Positions 33,126-41,518 of a stretch of 64,000 nucleotides of DNA are shown piece after piece. The translations under genes were made by a program, and so were the position numbers. The stretch is from C-114 sp963719285. GTDB lineage: Bacteria; Chloroflexota; Limnocylindria; Limnocylindrales; CSP1-4. Numbering within the stretch: position 1 is the first letter of the stretch; every line of letters begins with the position of its first letter. The notes beneath the pieces were generated by a model, which saw only the letters and a program-made list of their open reading frames with translations, did no database searches and was not told the origin of the DNA. The stretch is taken from contig CAVRBO010000004.1 in assembly GCA_963719285.1 (NCBI GenBank), forward strand, positions 1 through 64,000, in the 5' to 3' direction.

Positions 33126-33976
33126 GCGCTGCGGTCGGCCGTGGCGGGGCGGGCCCGCAAGACACCGGTGCGCGGCCCCAGGAGGAGCGCGACCAGGAAG
33201 ATCGCCGTCTCGACGAGGACGATCGTCGCGCCGCTTGCCGAATTGAACCAGTAGCTCAGGTACAGGCCGATGACCGGGCTCGCGACCCCGATGATCACCG
33301 CGATCGCCATGAGGCGGCCGAACCGGAGCGTCAGGAGCTGGGCCGTGGCGGCCGGCGTGACGAGCATGGCCACGACGAGGATGATCCCGACCGCCTGGAG
33401 GCTCACGACGATGGTCATCGCGATCAGGGCGAGGAACAGGTAGTCGAGGGCCACGACCGGCAGGCCCGAGGCGGCGGCGCCGAGCGGGTCGAACGTCGAA
33501 TAGAGGAGCTCCTTCCAGAGGAGCGCGACGATGACCAGGACGATGCCGGCCAGGATGGTCAGTGCGAGCAGGTCGGCCGGCGAGATGCCGAGGATCTCGC
33601 CGAACAGGAATCCGAACAGGTCGCCGACGTAGTTGCGGATCGTGCTGAAGAGGAAGACACCGAGCGAGAACATTCCGGCGAACAGGACCCCGATGACGGT
33701 GTCGCCGCGGAGGTTGCCGCGCCGGCCGATCCAGCCGATGGCGAGGGCCGTGCCCACCGCCGCGACGACGGCGCCGAGGTAGAACGGCCCCTTGAGGAGA
33801 TACGCGGCCACCACGCCAGGGAACGCCGAGTGGCTGATCGCGTCACCCATGAACGCGAGGCCGCGCAGGACCATGAACGACCCCACGACCGAGCAGACGA
33901 GGCCGACGAAGATCGCCGCCACCAGCGAGCGCTGGAAGAAGCCGTACACGAGAGGATCGGTCAGGGCGCCCGGCAT
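33122..33976 (-). CDS. znuB: Zinc/manganese ABC transporter permease
   Basis: This 284-residue ABC-3 family permease has about nine helices: FFQRSLVAAIFVGLVCSVVG, the conserved LRGLAFMGDAISHSAFPGVV, GDTVIGVLFAGMFSLGVFLF and VALDYLFLALIAMTIVVSLQ. It forms the membrane channel for divalent-metal import with the ATPase and substrate-binding protein encoded just upstream. ATG 33976 overlaps the ATPase stop by one base. Zinc is favoured over manganese because of the Fur-family regulator and His-rich partner, but this is inference. Confidence 0.92.
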   Translation of the reverse strand: MPGALTDPLVYGFFQRSLVAAIFVGLVCSVVGSFMVLRGLAFMGDAISHSAFPGVVAAYLLKGPFYLGAVVAAVGTALAIGWIGRRGNLRGDTVIGVLFAGMFSLGVFLFSTIRNYVGDLFGFLFGEILGISPADLLALTILAGIVLVIVALLWKELLYSTFDPLGAAASGLPVVALDYLFLALIAMTIVVSLQAVGIILVVAMLVTPAATAQLLTLRFGRLMAIAVIIGVASPVIGLYLSYWFNSASGATIVLVETAIFLVALLLGPRTGVLRARPATADRSA

Positions 33977-34860
33977 CAGCGATTCCGCCCCGGGGCGTCG
34001 TCGTGGTAGTGCTGTTCCATGCCGCCCGGCTGGTCGTGATGGTGGGCGTCGTCGAGCATGATCGCCTGATCGCCCAGGACGAGCAGATGGCCGCCGTAGG
34101 TGCGCGACAGGACGTCGCGGTCGAGCACCAGCGACGACGCGCCCTGGGCGATCACGGTCTGGTTCATGGCCACGACATCCTCGAAGCGCTGGGCGGCGCA
34201 GGCCAGGTCGTGGGTCGTCGCGATCACGGTCTTGCCGCGGCCCGCCTCGGCCTCCAGGAGGTCGAGGAGGTCCTCCTGGGTGGTGATGTCCACGCCGGTC
34301 ACGGGTTCGTCGAGGAGATACAGCTCCGGGGCCGCCGCGAGCGCGCGGGCGAGGAACACGCGCCTCCGTTGCCCGCCCGACAGTGAGCCGATCTGGGTCC
34401 GGGCGTGGTCGCCCATGCCCACCTGGTCGAGCGCCTGGGCGACCGCATCCCGATCTCCGGACCCGGGTCGGCGCAGCGGTCCGAGAGCGGGATAGCGCCC
34501 CATCATCACCACGTCCCAGGCGCTCACAGGGAAGCCCCAGTCGACGGTCTCGGCCTGGGGGACGTAGGCCACCCGGCGGGCCTCGACGCCGGGAGGCGCC
34601 CCGAGCACGTCGACCGTGCCGGTCCACGGTCGCAGGAGGCCGGCGATCACCTTGAGCAGCGTGCTCTTGCCTCCGCCGTTCGGACCGAATACGGCCGTGA
34701 GGCGACCCGGCCGGAACACGACATCCACGTCGCTGATCGCGGGCCGCGCTCCGTAGCCGGCGCTCACGTCCGCGAGGCGGACGGTCGGGCTGGCAGGGCC
34801 GTGGTCGGTCGGCTGGCGGCTCGGGGCGTGGTCGAGCGCGTGGTCGTGGGCCGTGGTCAC
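33976..34860 (-). CDS. znuC: Zinc/manganese ABC transporter ATPase, His-rich termini
   Basis: This 294-residue ATPase carries Walker A GPNGGGKSTLLK, the signature LSGGQRRRVFLARAL, Walker B LYLLDEPVTGVD and switch His in TTHDLACA. Both ends are unusual: the N-terminus is HDHALDHAP-rich and the C-terminal 30 residues read DDAHHHDQPGGMEQHYHDD, which could bind zinc and sense the metal. GTG 34860 is the chosen start. The gene is transcribed between the substrate-binding protein and permease. Confidence 0.92.
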   Translation of the reverse strand: MTTAHDHALDHAPSRQPTDHGPASPTVRLADVSAGYGARPAISDVDVVFRPGRLTAVFGPNGGGKSTLLKVIAGLLRPWTGTVDVLGAPPGVEARRVAYVPQAETVDWGFPVSAWDVVMMGRYPALGPLRRPGSGDRDAVAQALDQVGMGDHARTQIGSLSGGQRRRVFLARALAAAPELYLLDEPVTGVDITTQEDLLDLLEAEAGRGKTVIATTHDLACAAQRFEDVVAMNQTVIAQGASSLVLDRDVLSRTYGGHLLVLGDQAIMLDDAHHHDQPGGMEQHYHDDAPGRNR

Positions 34861-34903
34861 GCGCAGAGAGTAGGGCAGTCGCGTCCCGACGGGCTCATCG
34901 GGT

Positions 34904-35827
34904 TCAGCGCAGGGCCTCCACCAGCTGGTCGACATCCCAGCTCATGACCCCTTCGTACGAGTCGATCGGCGGATCGCCCAGGGAGTCGTCGTAGAGGTTT
35001 GCGACGACCTTCGCTCCCGTCTCGGCGGCAAGCTGGTCGACGAGCTTGGTCGGGAACTGGCTCTCGCTGAAGATCGCCCTGACTCCGGCCGCCTTGATCG
35101 CGTCGATGAGCTTGGCCGTGTACGAAGCGCTCGGGTCCTGGCCAGGCGCCTCGACCGCGACGCCCACGATGGTGATGCCGTACTCACGGGCGAAGTACGG
35201 GAACGCGTCATGGAATGTCACGAGCCGGCGGTTCGCCTCGGGGATCGTGGCGACCTTCGACCGGATCGACGCGTCGAGCGCCACGAGACGGGCCTTGTAC
35301 GAAGCGGTCCTGCTCTCGAAGCCGGCGGCGTCGGAGGGGTCTGCGGCCTCGAGCGCGGCGGCGATCCGGTCGACGTACGCCTGTCCATAGGTGACGTCCA
35401 TCCACAGATGGGGGTTCTGCGTGCCGGGATCCTCACCCGGGAGGAGTGCGACGCCGGGCAGGTCCACGCCGAGCTTGACGACCGGGGTGCCCGCCACGGC
35501 CGCATTCGTGATCGTCTTCTCGAGCCAGTCGTCGAGGCCCAGGCCGTTCATCACGAGCAGCTGTGCGGCTGCGACCGCCTGCACGTCGGCCGGCCTCGGC
35601 TCGAATGTGTGGACATCGCCGCCCTTCGGGACGAGGCTCGTCACAGTCACGTTCGGGCCACCGACCTGCCGGATCATGTCCGCGAAGACGGTCGTCGTGG
35701 TCACAACCACCAGCGGCCCGCCGCCGTCACCGGTCGATCCGGCCGGTGACGCCGTGGTGCCGGCGCAGGCCGCCAGCGACGCGGCCAGGAGTCCGATCGA
35801 GGCGACGCGAACGAGACCGAGTCTCAC
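34904..35827 (-). CDS. znuA: Metal ABC transporter substrate-binding lipoprotein
   Basis: This 307-residue cluster A-I solute-binding protein has a signal peptide with lipobox (ASIGLLAASLAACAG). Metal ligands appear in GGDVHTFEPRPADVQ, NPHLWMDVTYGQAYV, LVTFHDAFPYFAREYGITIV and a C-terminal Asp region. There is no long His-rich loop between strands, unlike many ZnuA proteins. GTG 35827 is the start and lies inside a candidate operator (35813-35827), so the gene may have its own promoter in addition to readthrough from fur 28 bases upstream. Confidence 0.92.
   Translation of the reverse strand: MRLGLVRVASIGLLAASLAACAGTTASPAGSTGDGGGPLVVVTTTTVFADMIRQVGGPNVTVTSLVPKGGDVHTFEPRPADVQAVAAAQLLVMNGLGLDDWLEKTITNAAVAGTPVVKLGVDLPGVALLPGEDPGTQNPHLWMDVTYGQAYVDRIAAALEAADPSDAAGFESRTASYKARLVALDASIRSKVATIPEANRRLVTFHDAFPYFAREYGITIVGVAVEAPGQDPSASYTAKLIDAIKAAGVRAIFSESQFPTKLVDQLAAETGAKVVANLYDDSLGDPPIDSYEGVMSWDVDQLVEALR
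35813..35827. promoter_or_regulatory. Candidate Fur/Zur operator at znuA start
   Basis: GAGACCGAGTCTCAC matches the element in the fur promoter (36293-36307) at 13 of 15 positions and contains the perfect inverted repeat GAGAC-CGA-GTCTC. It ends exactly at the znuA GTG. Control by the adjacent Fur-family protein is inferred. Confidence 0.5.
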
Positions 35828-35855
35828 GGATCGTCGCTCTGTTCGCCTGACGGGT

Positions 35856-36284
35856 TCAGCGCGATGCCGCGAAGCAGTCGGGGCACAGACCGAACAGCTC
35901 GACCCGGTGCTGGTCGATCCGGTAACCCGTCCGCTTGGCGATCTTCTTGGTGACCGCCTTGATCCCGCGATCGTCGATCTCCGCACTCCGGCCGCAGCTC
36001 GAGCAGATGACGTGGTGATGGTGCTGCGGCTCGCACACGACATACGCGTGTTCGCCGGTCGGCAGATCGATGCGCTCGATGACGCCGAGCTCCTGGAACA
36101 GCTCAAGGGCGCGGAACACGGTCGCCCGGCCGATCCCCGGCCATTCGAGATGCGCGTCGGCGACCAGGTCCGCCGCGGTGAAGTGGCCCGAGCGTCGATC
36201 CACGAGCTCGGCGACCGCGCGGCGCGGCTCGGTCAGGCGGTGTCCGGATGCGTCGATGGTCTGGAGGATCGGTGCGGTCGTCAT
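35856..36284 (-). CDS. zur: Fur-family metal regulator (probably Zur)
   Basis: This 142-residue protein has a winged helix with GHRLTEPRRAVAELVDRRSG, HFTAADLVADAH and IGRATVFRALELFQELGVIE. The metal-site region is EHAYVVCEPQHHHHVICSSC, and a second Cys pair (CPDC) lies near the C-terminus, forming the structural zinc site. Fur-family proteins repress metal uptake when metal is replete. Its place directly upstream of znuACB suggests zinc. ATG 36284 follows TATCAT by 6 bases, a leaderless start. Confidence 0.88.
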   Translation of the reverse strand: MTTAPILQTIDASGHRLTEPRRAVAELVDRRSGHFTAADLVADAHLEWPGIGRATVFRALELFQELGVIERIDLPTGEHAYVVCEPQHHHHVICSSCGRSAEIDDRGIKAVTKKIAKRTGYRIDQHRVELFGLCPDCFAASR

Positions 36285-36290
36285 GGGCGG

Positions 36291-36319
36291 ATGATACTGA
36301 GTCTCACATAGATGGTCAA
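36291..36319 (-). promoter_or_regulatory. fur/zur promoter with overlapping operator
   Basis: On the minus strand, -35 TTGACC (36314-36319) and -10 TATCAT (36291-36296) are separated by exactly 17 bases, and ATG 36284 follows 6 bases later. The element GATACTGAGTCTCAC (36293-36307, plus strand) overlaps the -10 and spacer, where a bound repressor would block RNA polymerase. It contains the palindrome TGAGTCTCA and matches the znuA site. Confidence 0.65.
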
Positions 36320-36489
36320 GCGAAACAGCCCCGGGAGGTCCATTGACGAGGGCCGGTTCGGGCCGAGCGGCTCATCGCGCAGGGGCCACTTGCCCCTGAC
36401 CGTTTGCCGGTCCGGGCCAGCATGGTTACCGTCACGTCCACGCGTGAGATACGCGTCGTGCCGTCCCACCCCTGACAGGAGGACCTCGA

Positions 36490-37363
36490 CTGGAGCGCCG
36501 CCCGCCTGCCCCCAAGACGCGTCGTGAAGAACGCCGTGCCCGCCGCCTTGCCGAGCGCGACGCCGACCGCGAGCGCGCCCGCCGCAGGGCGACCCGTCCT
36601 GCCTGGCAGGATCCGACGATCCTCATCACGGGTGCGGCCCTCGTGCTCGGCCTTGCCCTGTTCGTGCTGCTCGTCGTACGACCCGGCAACGGGACGCCTT
36701 CCTCGCAGGACAACCCGCTCGGCCTGGTGAGGCCCAGCGTCGAGATCCCCGCCGGGCTGGCGAACGGCCGGTCCCTCGGCAAGGCGGACGCCCCCGTCAC
36801 GGTGGACGTGTGGGCCGACTTCCAGTGCCCGTACTGCGGCCAGTTCGCCCAGGCGGTCGAGCCCCAGATCATCCGGAACCAGGTCGCGCAGGGGACGGTC
36901 CGACTCGTCGCCCACGACTTCACGTTCATCGGCGCGGGGCAGAACCCCGATGAATTCGACGGACGCGGCGATCGCGGCACGTTGCGCCGACCGCCAGGGC
37001 AGGTTCTGGGACTACTACGAAGTCCTCTTCTGGAACCAGGGCCTCACGGAGAACAGCGGGGCGTTCACACGGGAGCGCCTCCTCGCGATGGCCGACCTGC
37101 TCGCCCTCGACCACGACACGTTCCAGGCATGCCTGTCCGACCAGACCCTCCGGACCGCCGTCGTCCTCGAAACGGCGGACGGCCGGACGGCCGGCGTGGC
37201 CTCGACACCGACGCTGTTCATCAACGGCACGAAGGTCACCGGTCTCAAGGATTACTCGACGGTCGCGGCACTCATCGCCGCGGCGGCTCCGAGCGCCGCA
37301 CCGGCCGGAAGCGGCGGGTCGACCTCACCGGCACCCTCCACGGCGGCACCGTCGGCTCCGTGA
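36490..37363 (+). pseudogene. DsbA-like thioredoxin-fold protein, frameshifted
   Basis: An Arg-rich N-terminus and one membrane anchor (ITGAALVLGLALFVLLVV) precede a DsbA-type domain: VTVDVWADFQCPYCGQFAQA with active-site CPYC. The frame breaks after GAGQNPDE. The remainder (STDAAIAARCADRQGRFWDY, GVASTPTLFINGTKVTGL with cis-Pro) continues one frame over, consistent with one extra T near 36956. AGGAGG (36477-36482) sits 7 bases before a CTG at 36490, and no ATG, GTG or TTG lies in frame after the upstream stop, so a CTG start is proposed. It would catalyse disulfide formation outside the membrane with the adjacent VKOR. Confidence 0.7.
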
Positions 37364-37785
37364 CCCGTCGCTCGGGGGCAGCGATGACGGTCCTGGCGAT
37401 CGTCGGGCTCGTCGTCGCGATCTACTTGGCCGTCGCGAAGCTCCTCGGCGAGGCCCCGGCGTGCGGGCCGGTCCATGGCTGCGAGGACGTGGCCGCGTCG
37501 CCGTACAGCGAGATCGCCGGCATCCCGGTCGCGCTCGTCGGGGTGGCCTACTCGATCGTGCTCGTCGGGCTGTCGATCGGCTGGTGGCGGGCCGCCGACC
37601 GGCGAGCGCTCCTCGGCGCGTACGGCCTGGGCCTCCTCGGGTGCTTCGTCGTGGCCGGCCTGACGTACCTCGAGCTGTTCGTCATCCATGCGGTCTGCGT
37701 CTACTGCGTGACGTACGCGGTCACGGTCGTGGCCGGCTTCGCGATCGCCGTCGCGACTGTCAGGCGGATCCCGCCCGCCGACTGA
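37360..37785 (+). CDS. Vitamin K epoxide reductase family protein
   Basis: This 141-residue membrane protein has four helices. Its Cys pairs fit VKOR: periplasmic-loop ACGPVHGCEDVAASPYSEIA, and the quinone-site CVYC in FVIHAVCVYCVTYAVTVVAG. Bacterial VKOR reoxidises DsbA-like proteins using quinone, replacing DsbB. GTG 37360 overlaps the upstream stop (GTGA), and ATG 37384 is an alternative start. The pairing with the DsbA-like gene supports the role. Confidence 0.9.
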   Translation: MTRRSGAAMTVLAIVGLVVAIYLAVAKLLGEAPACGPVHGCEDVAASPYSEIAGIPVALVGVAYSIVLVGLSIGWWRAADRRALLGAYGLGLLGCFVVAGLTYLELFVIHAVCVYCVTYAVTVVAGFAIAVATVRRIPPAD

Positions 37786-37789
37786 CCCC

Positions 37790-39628
37790 CTACGGCGCGG
37801 CCGTGGGAGACGCGGGCGTCGGTGGCGGCCGCTGTTCGACGGCGTCGGGTGGCGGTGCGGCGACAGGACCGACCAGCTCGTACCAGCTGACGCCGGGCCC
37901 CGGCCGGTCGGCGGGTGTCAGCACGCAGAAGGCCCACGGAGGGCACGTGTTGGAGAACACCCTCCGGACCAGCCAGACGCCCTCGGTCGCCTCGACATAC
38001 GGGCCGAGGGCGTCGTCCTGGACGTGCAGCGTTCCCTCCGGCATGGCCCGATCGCCCACCCGGTATGCACCGGAACCATCCGTGGCCTGTGCGTCGTTCG
38101 GCGGCCCCGCCCATGGGTCGTCGGCGGTCGGCAGGATCCACGTGCCCGGGCACTGGGACCAGGCGAGCGACCGGCCGTCGAACCCGGTGGCCGCCGGGCG
38201 TGCCGGAGCCGGACACGGCAGCGGTGGGCCGTTGCGCAACCAGCCGTGGACCATGACGAGCCCGAGCTGCCCGCCGTCGACCACGTTGACCGTGCCAAGG
38301 GTGAGCACCGAGCGCGAGGGTTCCACGAGGAACGCCTGGGACCCGGCGATCCCATCCTTGGCGATCCCGTCCACCCGGATGAAGCCGGATGCCTCCCGGA
38401 TGATCCAGCGCGACTGGGTCGCGTCCTCGGCGGCCCCGGCCCCGGTCGGCGAGAGCACGGACACGGCCGAGGCCGGGATGTCCGCGACGACGATGGAACC
38501 GTTCGAGAGCGAGCCGTCAAGGACCCGACCGACGAACTCGTCCGCGGTCATGACCCGGCCGGCCGTCGCGGAGGGCGCCGGGCCGGTCGGCGCCGTCGTG
38601 GCCTGGGTCGCCGGTGCCGGGATCGGGAGCGGCTCGAGCCGGGCCAGGATCTCGCCGTAGCCCGCCCAGTCGCGGACGAGGTAGATGCCCTGGCGGGGGT
38701 TCGTCTGGCCGGCAGCGTTCGAGGCATCGACGGCGAACGCGCTGTACGCCCCGTGCTGCACCGGGAACGCGATGCCTGCCCCGGAAACGGGCTTCGTCGA
38801 TTCGGAATCGGTGAGCCAGTCGGTCGCGACGCAGTCGATCCTCGGAGCAGGCAGCCCGACCTCGGAGACCGGCATGGGTTCGGGCGTGCCCGGGACCGAC
38901 GGGCACGGCGCCGGTGGCGTCGCCCAGAGCCAGGCCGGCACGACGAAGAGGCCACCCAGGGCGTCCCGAAGCGCCAGGTCCGGCGCGCGGAGGACCGCCA
39001 TGCCGCGTGGCCCGGCGACCACACCGCCGAGGAAGATCAGATCGCCGCCCTGCTTCACCTGGAGCGCCAGAGGCCCGGGGATGGTCGTGCTCCTGCTGAA
39101 CAGCAGGCTCCCGCCGGCCGGCGGTCCGACGACCACGCCGGCCTGGACGAGCTGCCCGTCGGCACAATCGGTCTCCTTGACACAGAGGACCGTCCGCGGC
39201 GCGATCTGGTCGTCGACGATGAGCGTCGTCCCGGTCGCCGGTCCCGCCGCGAGGAACCGGAGGAATTCGGACGGGGTCAGGGCCCGCTGGGCCGGATCCC
39301 AGACCGGGCCGGTCGCGGCCGGGCTTCGAGACGGCGATGGAGACCCGCGATCCGTTCCGACCGGGGCCGGCATCGCGTTGATGGCGAGCAGGCTCGCGAC
39401 GAGGACGAGGGCCAGGCCGGTCGCGACCCTGGCCATCCTGGGCCGCCAGGCGGCGACGGCCAGCCGCCAGCGGCGCTCCGGGACCGTCTCGTCGACCAGG
39501 GCCATGATCGCCGCCGCCAGCGCCCGGGGCGCCTGGTGCGCCGCGCGACGCCCGAGCTGCGCCGCCAGGACATCGTCGGGGAGGGGGTGGCTCATCGCTT
39601 CCGGGCCGGTCGGCAGGCGCTCGCTCAT
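37790..39628 (-). CDS. Large membrane-anchored partner of ECF sigma factor
   Basis: This 612-residue protein has a cytoplasmic N-terminal region of about 85 residues, one membrane segment (VATGLALVLVASLLAINAM), and a large outside region. That region appears internally duplicated: LTPSEFLRFLAAG..TTLIVDD, GGDLIFLGGVV, PCPSVPG and GIYLVRDW are echoed by MTADEFVGRVLDG..SIVVADI, GGQLGLVMVHG, PCPAPAR and GVWLVRRV. It overlaps the sigma gene by 4 bases, so an anti-sigma role is likely by position. No HxxxCxxC zinc motif is seen. No family is recognised for the outside domains. Confidence 0.65.
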   Translation of the reverse strand: MSERLPTGPEAMSHPLPDDVLAAQLGRRAAHQAPRALAAAIMALVDETVPERRWRLAVAAWRPRMARVATGLALVLVASLLAINAMPAPVGTDRGSPSPSRSPAATGPVWDPAQRALTPSEFLRFLAAGPATGTTLIVDDQIAPRTVLCVKETDCADGQLVQAGVVVGPPAGGSLLFSRSTTIPGPLALQVKQGGDLIFLGGVVAGPRGMAVLRAPDLALRDALGGLFVVPAWLWATPPAPCPSVPGTPEPMPVSEVGLPAPRIDCVATDWLTDSESTKPVSGAGIAFPVQHGAYSAFAVDASNAAGQTNPRQGIYLVRDWAGYGEILARLEPLPIPAPATQATTAPTGPAPSATAGRVMTADEFVGRVLDGSLSNGSIVVADIPASAVSVLSPTGAGAAEDATQSRWIIREASGFIRVDGIAKDGIAGSQAFLVEPSRSVLTLGTVNVVDGGQLGLVMVHGWLRNGPPLPCPAPARPAATGFDGRSLAWSQCPGTWILPTADDPWAGPPNDAQATDGSGAYRVGDRAMPEGTLHVQDDALGPYVEATEGVWLVRRVFSNTCPPWAFCVLTPADRPGPGVSWYELVGPVAAPPPDAVEQRPPPTPASPTAAP

Positions 39629-40194
39629 CGGTCCTCCCGGGCGAGCGCGCGCTCGAGGGCGCGCCGCGCCGCGAACAGGCGCGACTTGACCGTGCCGGCA
39701 GGGATCCCGAGGCGGGCCGCGATGTCGGCCACGGGGAGTTCGTCACGGTGGCGAAGCACGAGCAGAGCGCGCTCGTCGGCGCTCAGGCGCTCGAACGCCC
39801 GGTCGAACGTATCGGCGGAGGCCGCGACATCGGCCAGCGGACGGTCGGCGGCCGGGCGCTCGCTCAGCTCGCCATCGCCTCCGTCGTCCCCGGCGCCGTG
39901 CGCCCCGGACCCGTGGACCATGATCTCGCGCACGCCGCGCCGCCTGCGCAGCGACATCCGGCAGGCGTTGACGACGATCCGCCCGAACCAGGCCTCGAAT
40001 TTGTCGACGTCGCGCAGGCCTGCCAGCGACCGCCACGCCGCGACGAACGCCTCCTGGACGGCGTCCTGCGCGTCGGCTTCATGACCCAGGATCGCCAATG
40101 CGGTCCCGTACACGGCATCCACCTTCAGCCGGACGAGCGCCTCGAATGCGGCACGATCGCCCGCGCGGGCCTGCTCGATGAGCTCGCGCTCCAC
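39625..40194 (-). CDS. ECF sigma factor
   Basis: This 189-residue sigma-70 family factor of the extracytoplasmic type has region 2 AFEALVRLKVDAVYGTALAI and DAQDAVQEAFVAAWRSLAGL with FEAWFGRIVVNACRMSLRRR. After a long acidic/Gly linker comes region 4, RLSADERALLVLRHRDELPV, ADIAARLGIPAGTVKSRLFA. It directs RNA polymerase to a stress or envelope regulon, presumably released when the coupled membrane partner is triggered. GTG 40194 follows GGAGGGTCG. Confidence 0.93.
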   Translation of the reverse strand: MERELIEQARAGDRAAFEALVRLKVDAVYGTALAILGHEADAQDAVQEAFVAAWRSLAGLRDVDKFEAWFGRIVVNACRMSLRRRRGVREIMVHGSGAHGAGDDGGDGELSERPAADRPLADVAASADTFDRAFERLSADERALLVLRHRDELPVADIAARLGIPAGTVKSRLFAARRALERALAREDR

Positions 40195-40326
40195 CGACCC
40201 TCCGTGCTGGCCCCCTCAGGGGATTCGATGCGCGGACAACCTCCGCGGTTCATCCGATCGTAGATGCACCGTCTGGCGGTTCGGGTGCGTGCCGGTTCGT
40301 GGCGTGGCGCCCTGCGGCGCGAGCGA

Positions 40327-41502
40327 CTACGGTCCGGTCGCGTACCCCGTCAGCTCGACGTACGCCTCGCCGGGGACGGGGGTCCCGTTCCGGGTGGCGT
40401 GGACAGTCTGCGAACCCTCCCAGTAGACGACCCCGGTCGTCGCCCGCGTGTCCAGCTCCTGGGCCGCGACGGTCGGGGCGAGGTCGATCGCCAGACCCCG
40501 GCCTGGGATCTCGACGTGCCAGCCGGCCGGGTAGACCGCCCCGGTCCTGGGGCTCGTCCAGTGGCCGGTCACCACGACCGTGAAGGCATCGGCGGGGAGA
40601 TACGTCGCCGCTCCTGCGGCGTCCACATACGTCCCGTAGACGAGCGACGGGCCGCCGGTCCGGTCGCGCACGAGCGAGAGGGTGAGGTCCGAACCATCCG
40701 CGAGGTTGACCGCGAACCAGTCCCAGCCTCCGCCACCCACCGCGATGAAGTCGCCCCACTGGTGGTCGAACCAGGCCTCGCCGTCCACGGTCAACGCCTT
40801 CCCGTCGACGGTGACCGTGCCCCCGGCCGACAGCCGCGTCCGCGAGTAGTAGTACGAGCCGCCGCCCGGCCCGAAGTCGATCCAGCCGTCGTGGTCGTGG
40901 AGGGCCGGCGGCTTGGCGGCCGCCAGCGTCAGGTCGATGGCGAGCGCCCCGGCCGAGCCGGCTGTCGCCGCCTCCGCGGCCGTCGTCGTGGCGACCAGCC
41001 GGTCGCGGCCACCCCCGCCGGTCATCCGCCACGCCGGATCCGCGGCGTCGGGCGGCCGGGTCGGATCTGGCACCAGCGCCAGGTCGAACGCGGCGGTCGT
41101 CGGGCGGAGGTCCACGCCGGGGCCGATCTCGGTGCGCTGGGCGTACAGGAACCGGTCGTGGGTCTCGTCGGTGATCGCGAGGTGGGACGCCCAGCTGATC
41201 GGGAAGTCGCCTCGCTCGGCGCGGAAGATGACGAACTCGAAGCCGTAGCGGTCGCCGGTCGCCCCATCGCGCAGGTGGCCTGTGTAATACCACCACTCGG
41301 TCAGCCGATCGTGCGGCCCGTCGTCGCGTGGGAAGACCACCGGGACCGGGTCAGGCGGCCGGGTGGGCGGCGTCGCCGTCGTCGCGGGCGCCGGTCGCGC
41401 CACCGGCGGGTTGGCCAGGATCGGTCCGCCCGGCCCGCCGGCGCAGCCGGCGAGGAACGTCGCAACCAGCGCGACGACGGCGGCCCGGCCCATCCGTCTC
41501 AC
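40327..41502 (-). CDS. CrtC/AttH-like lipocalin-type lipoprotein
   Basis: This 391-residue protein has a lipoprotein signal (AAVVALVATFLAGCAG) and the CrtC N-terminal lipocalin-like pattern LTEWWYYTGHLRD, FEFVIFRAERGDFPISWASH, DGWIDFGPGGGSYYYSRTRL, GEAWFDHQWGDFIAV and GWDWFAVNLADGSDLTLSLV. Homologues include carotenoid 1,2-hydratase and predicted secreted hydrolases (AttH). The substrate is unknown, probably a lipid or terpenoid. It follows the MMPL transporter by 16 bases in the same direction, suggesting a shared lipid-handling operon. Confidence 0.85.
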   Translation of the reverse strand: MRRMGRAAVVALVATFLAGCAGGPGGPILANPPVARPAPATTATPPTRPPDPVPVVFPRDDGPHDRLTEWWYYTGHLRDGATGDRYGFEFVIFRAERGDFPISWASHLAITDETHDRFLYAQRTEIGPGVDLRPTTAAFDLALVPDPTRPPDAADPAWRMTGGGGRDRLVATTTAAEAATAGSAGALAIDLTLAAAKPPALHDHDGWIDFGPGGGSYYYSRTRLSAGGTVTVDGKALTVDGEAWFDHQWGDFIAVGGGGWDWFAVNLADGSDLTLSLVRDRTGGPSLVYGTYVDAAGAATYLPADAFTVVVTGHWTSPRTGAVYPAGWHVEIPGRGLAIDLAPTVAAQELDTRATTGVVYWEGSQTVHATRNGTPVPGEAYVELTGYATGP

Positions 41503-41518
41503 GGCGCCGTCCCGCCGC

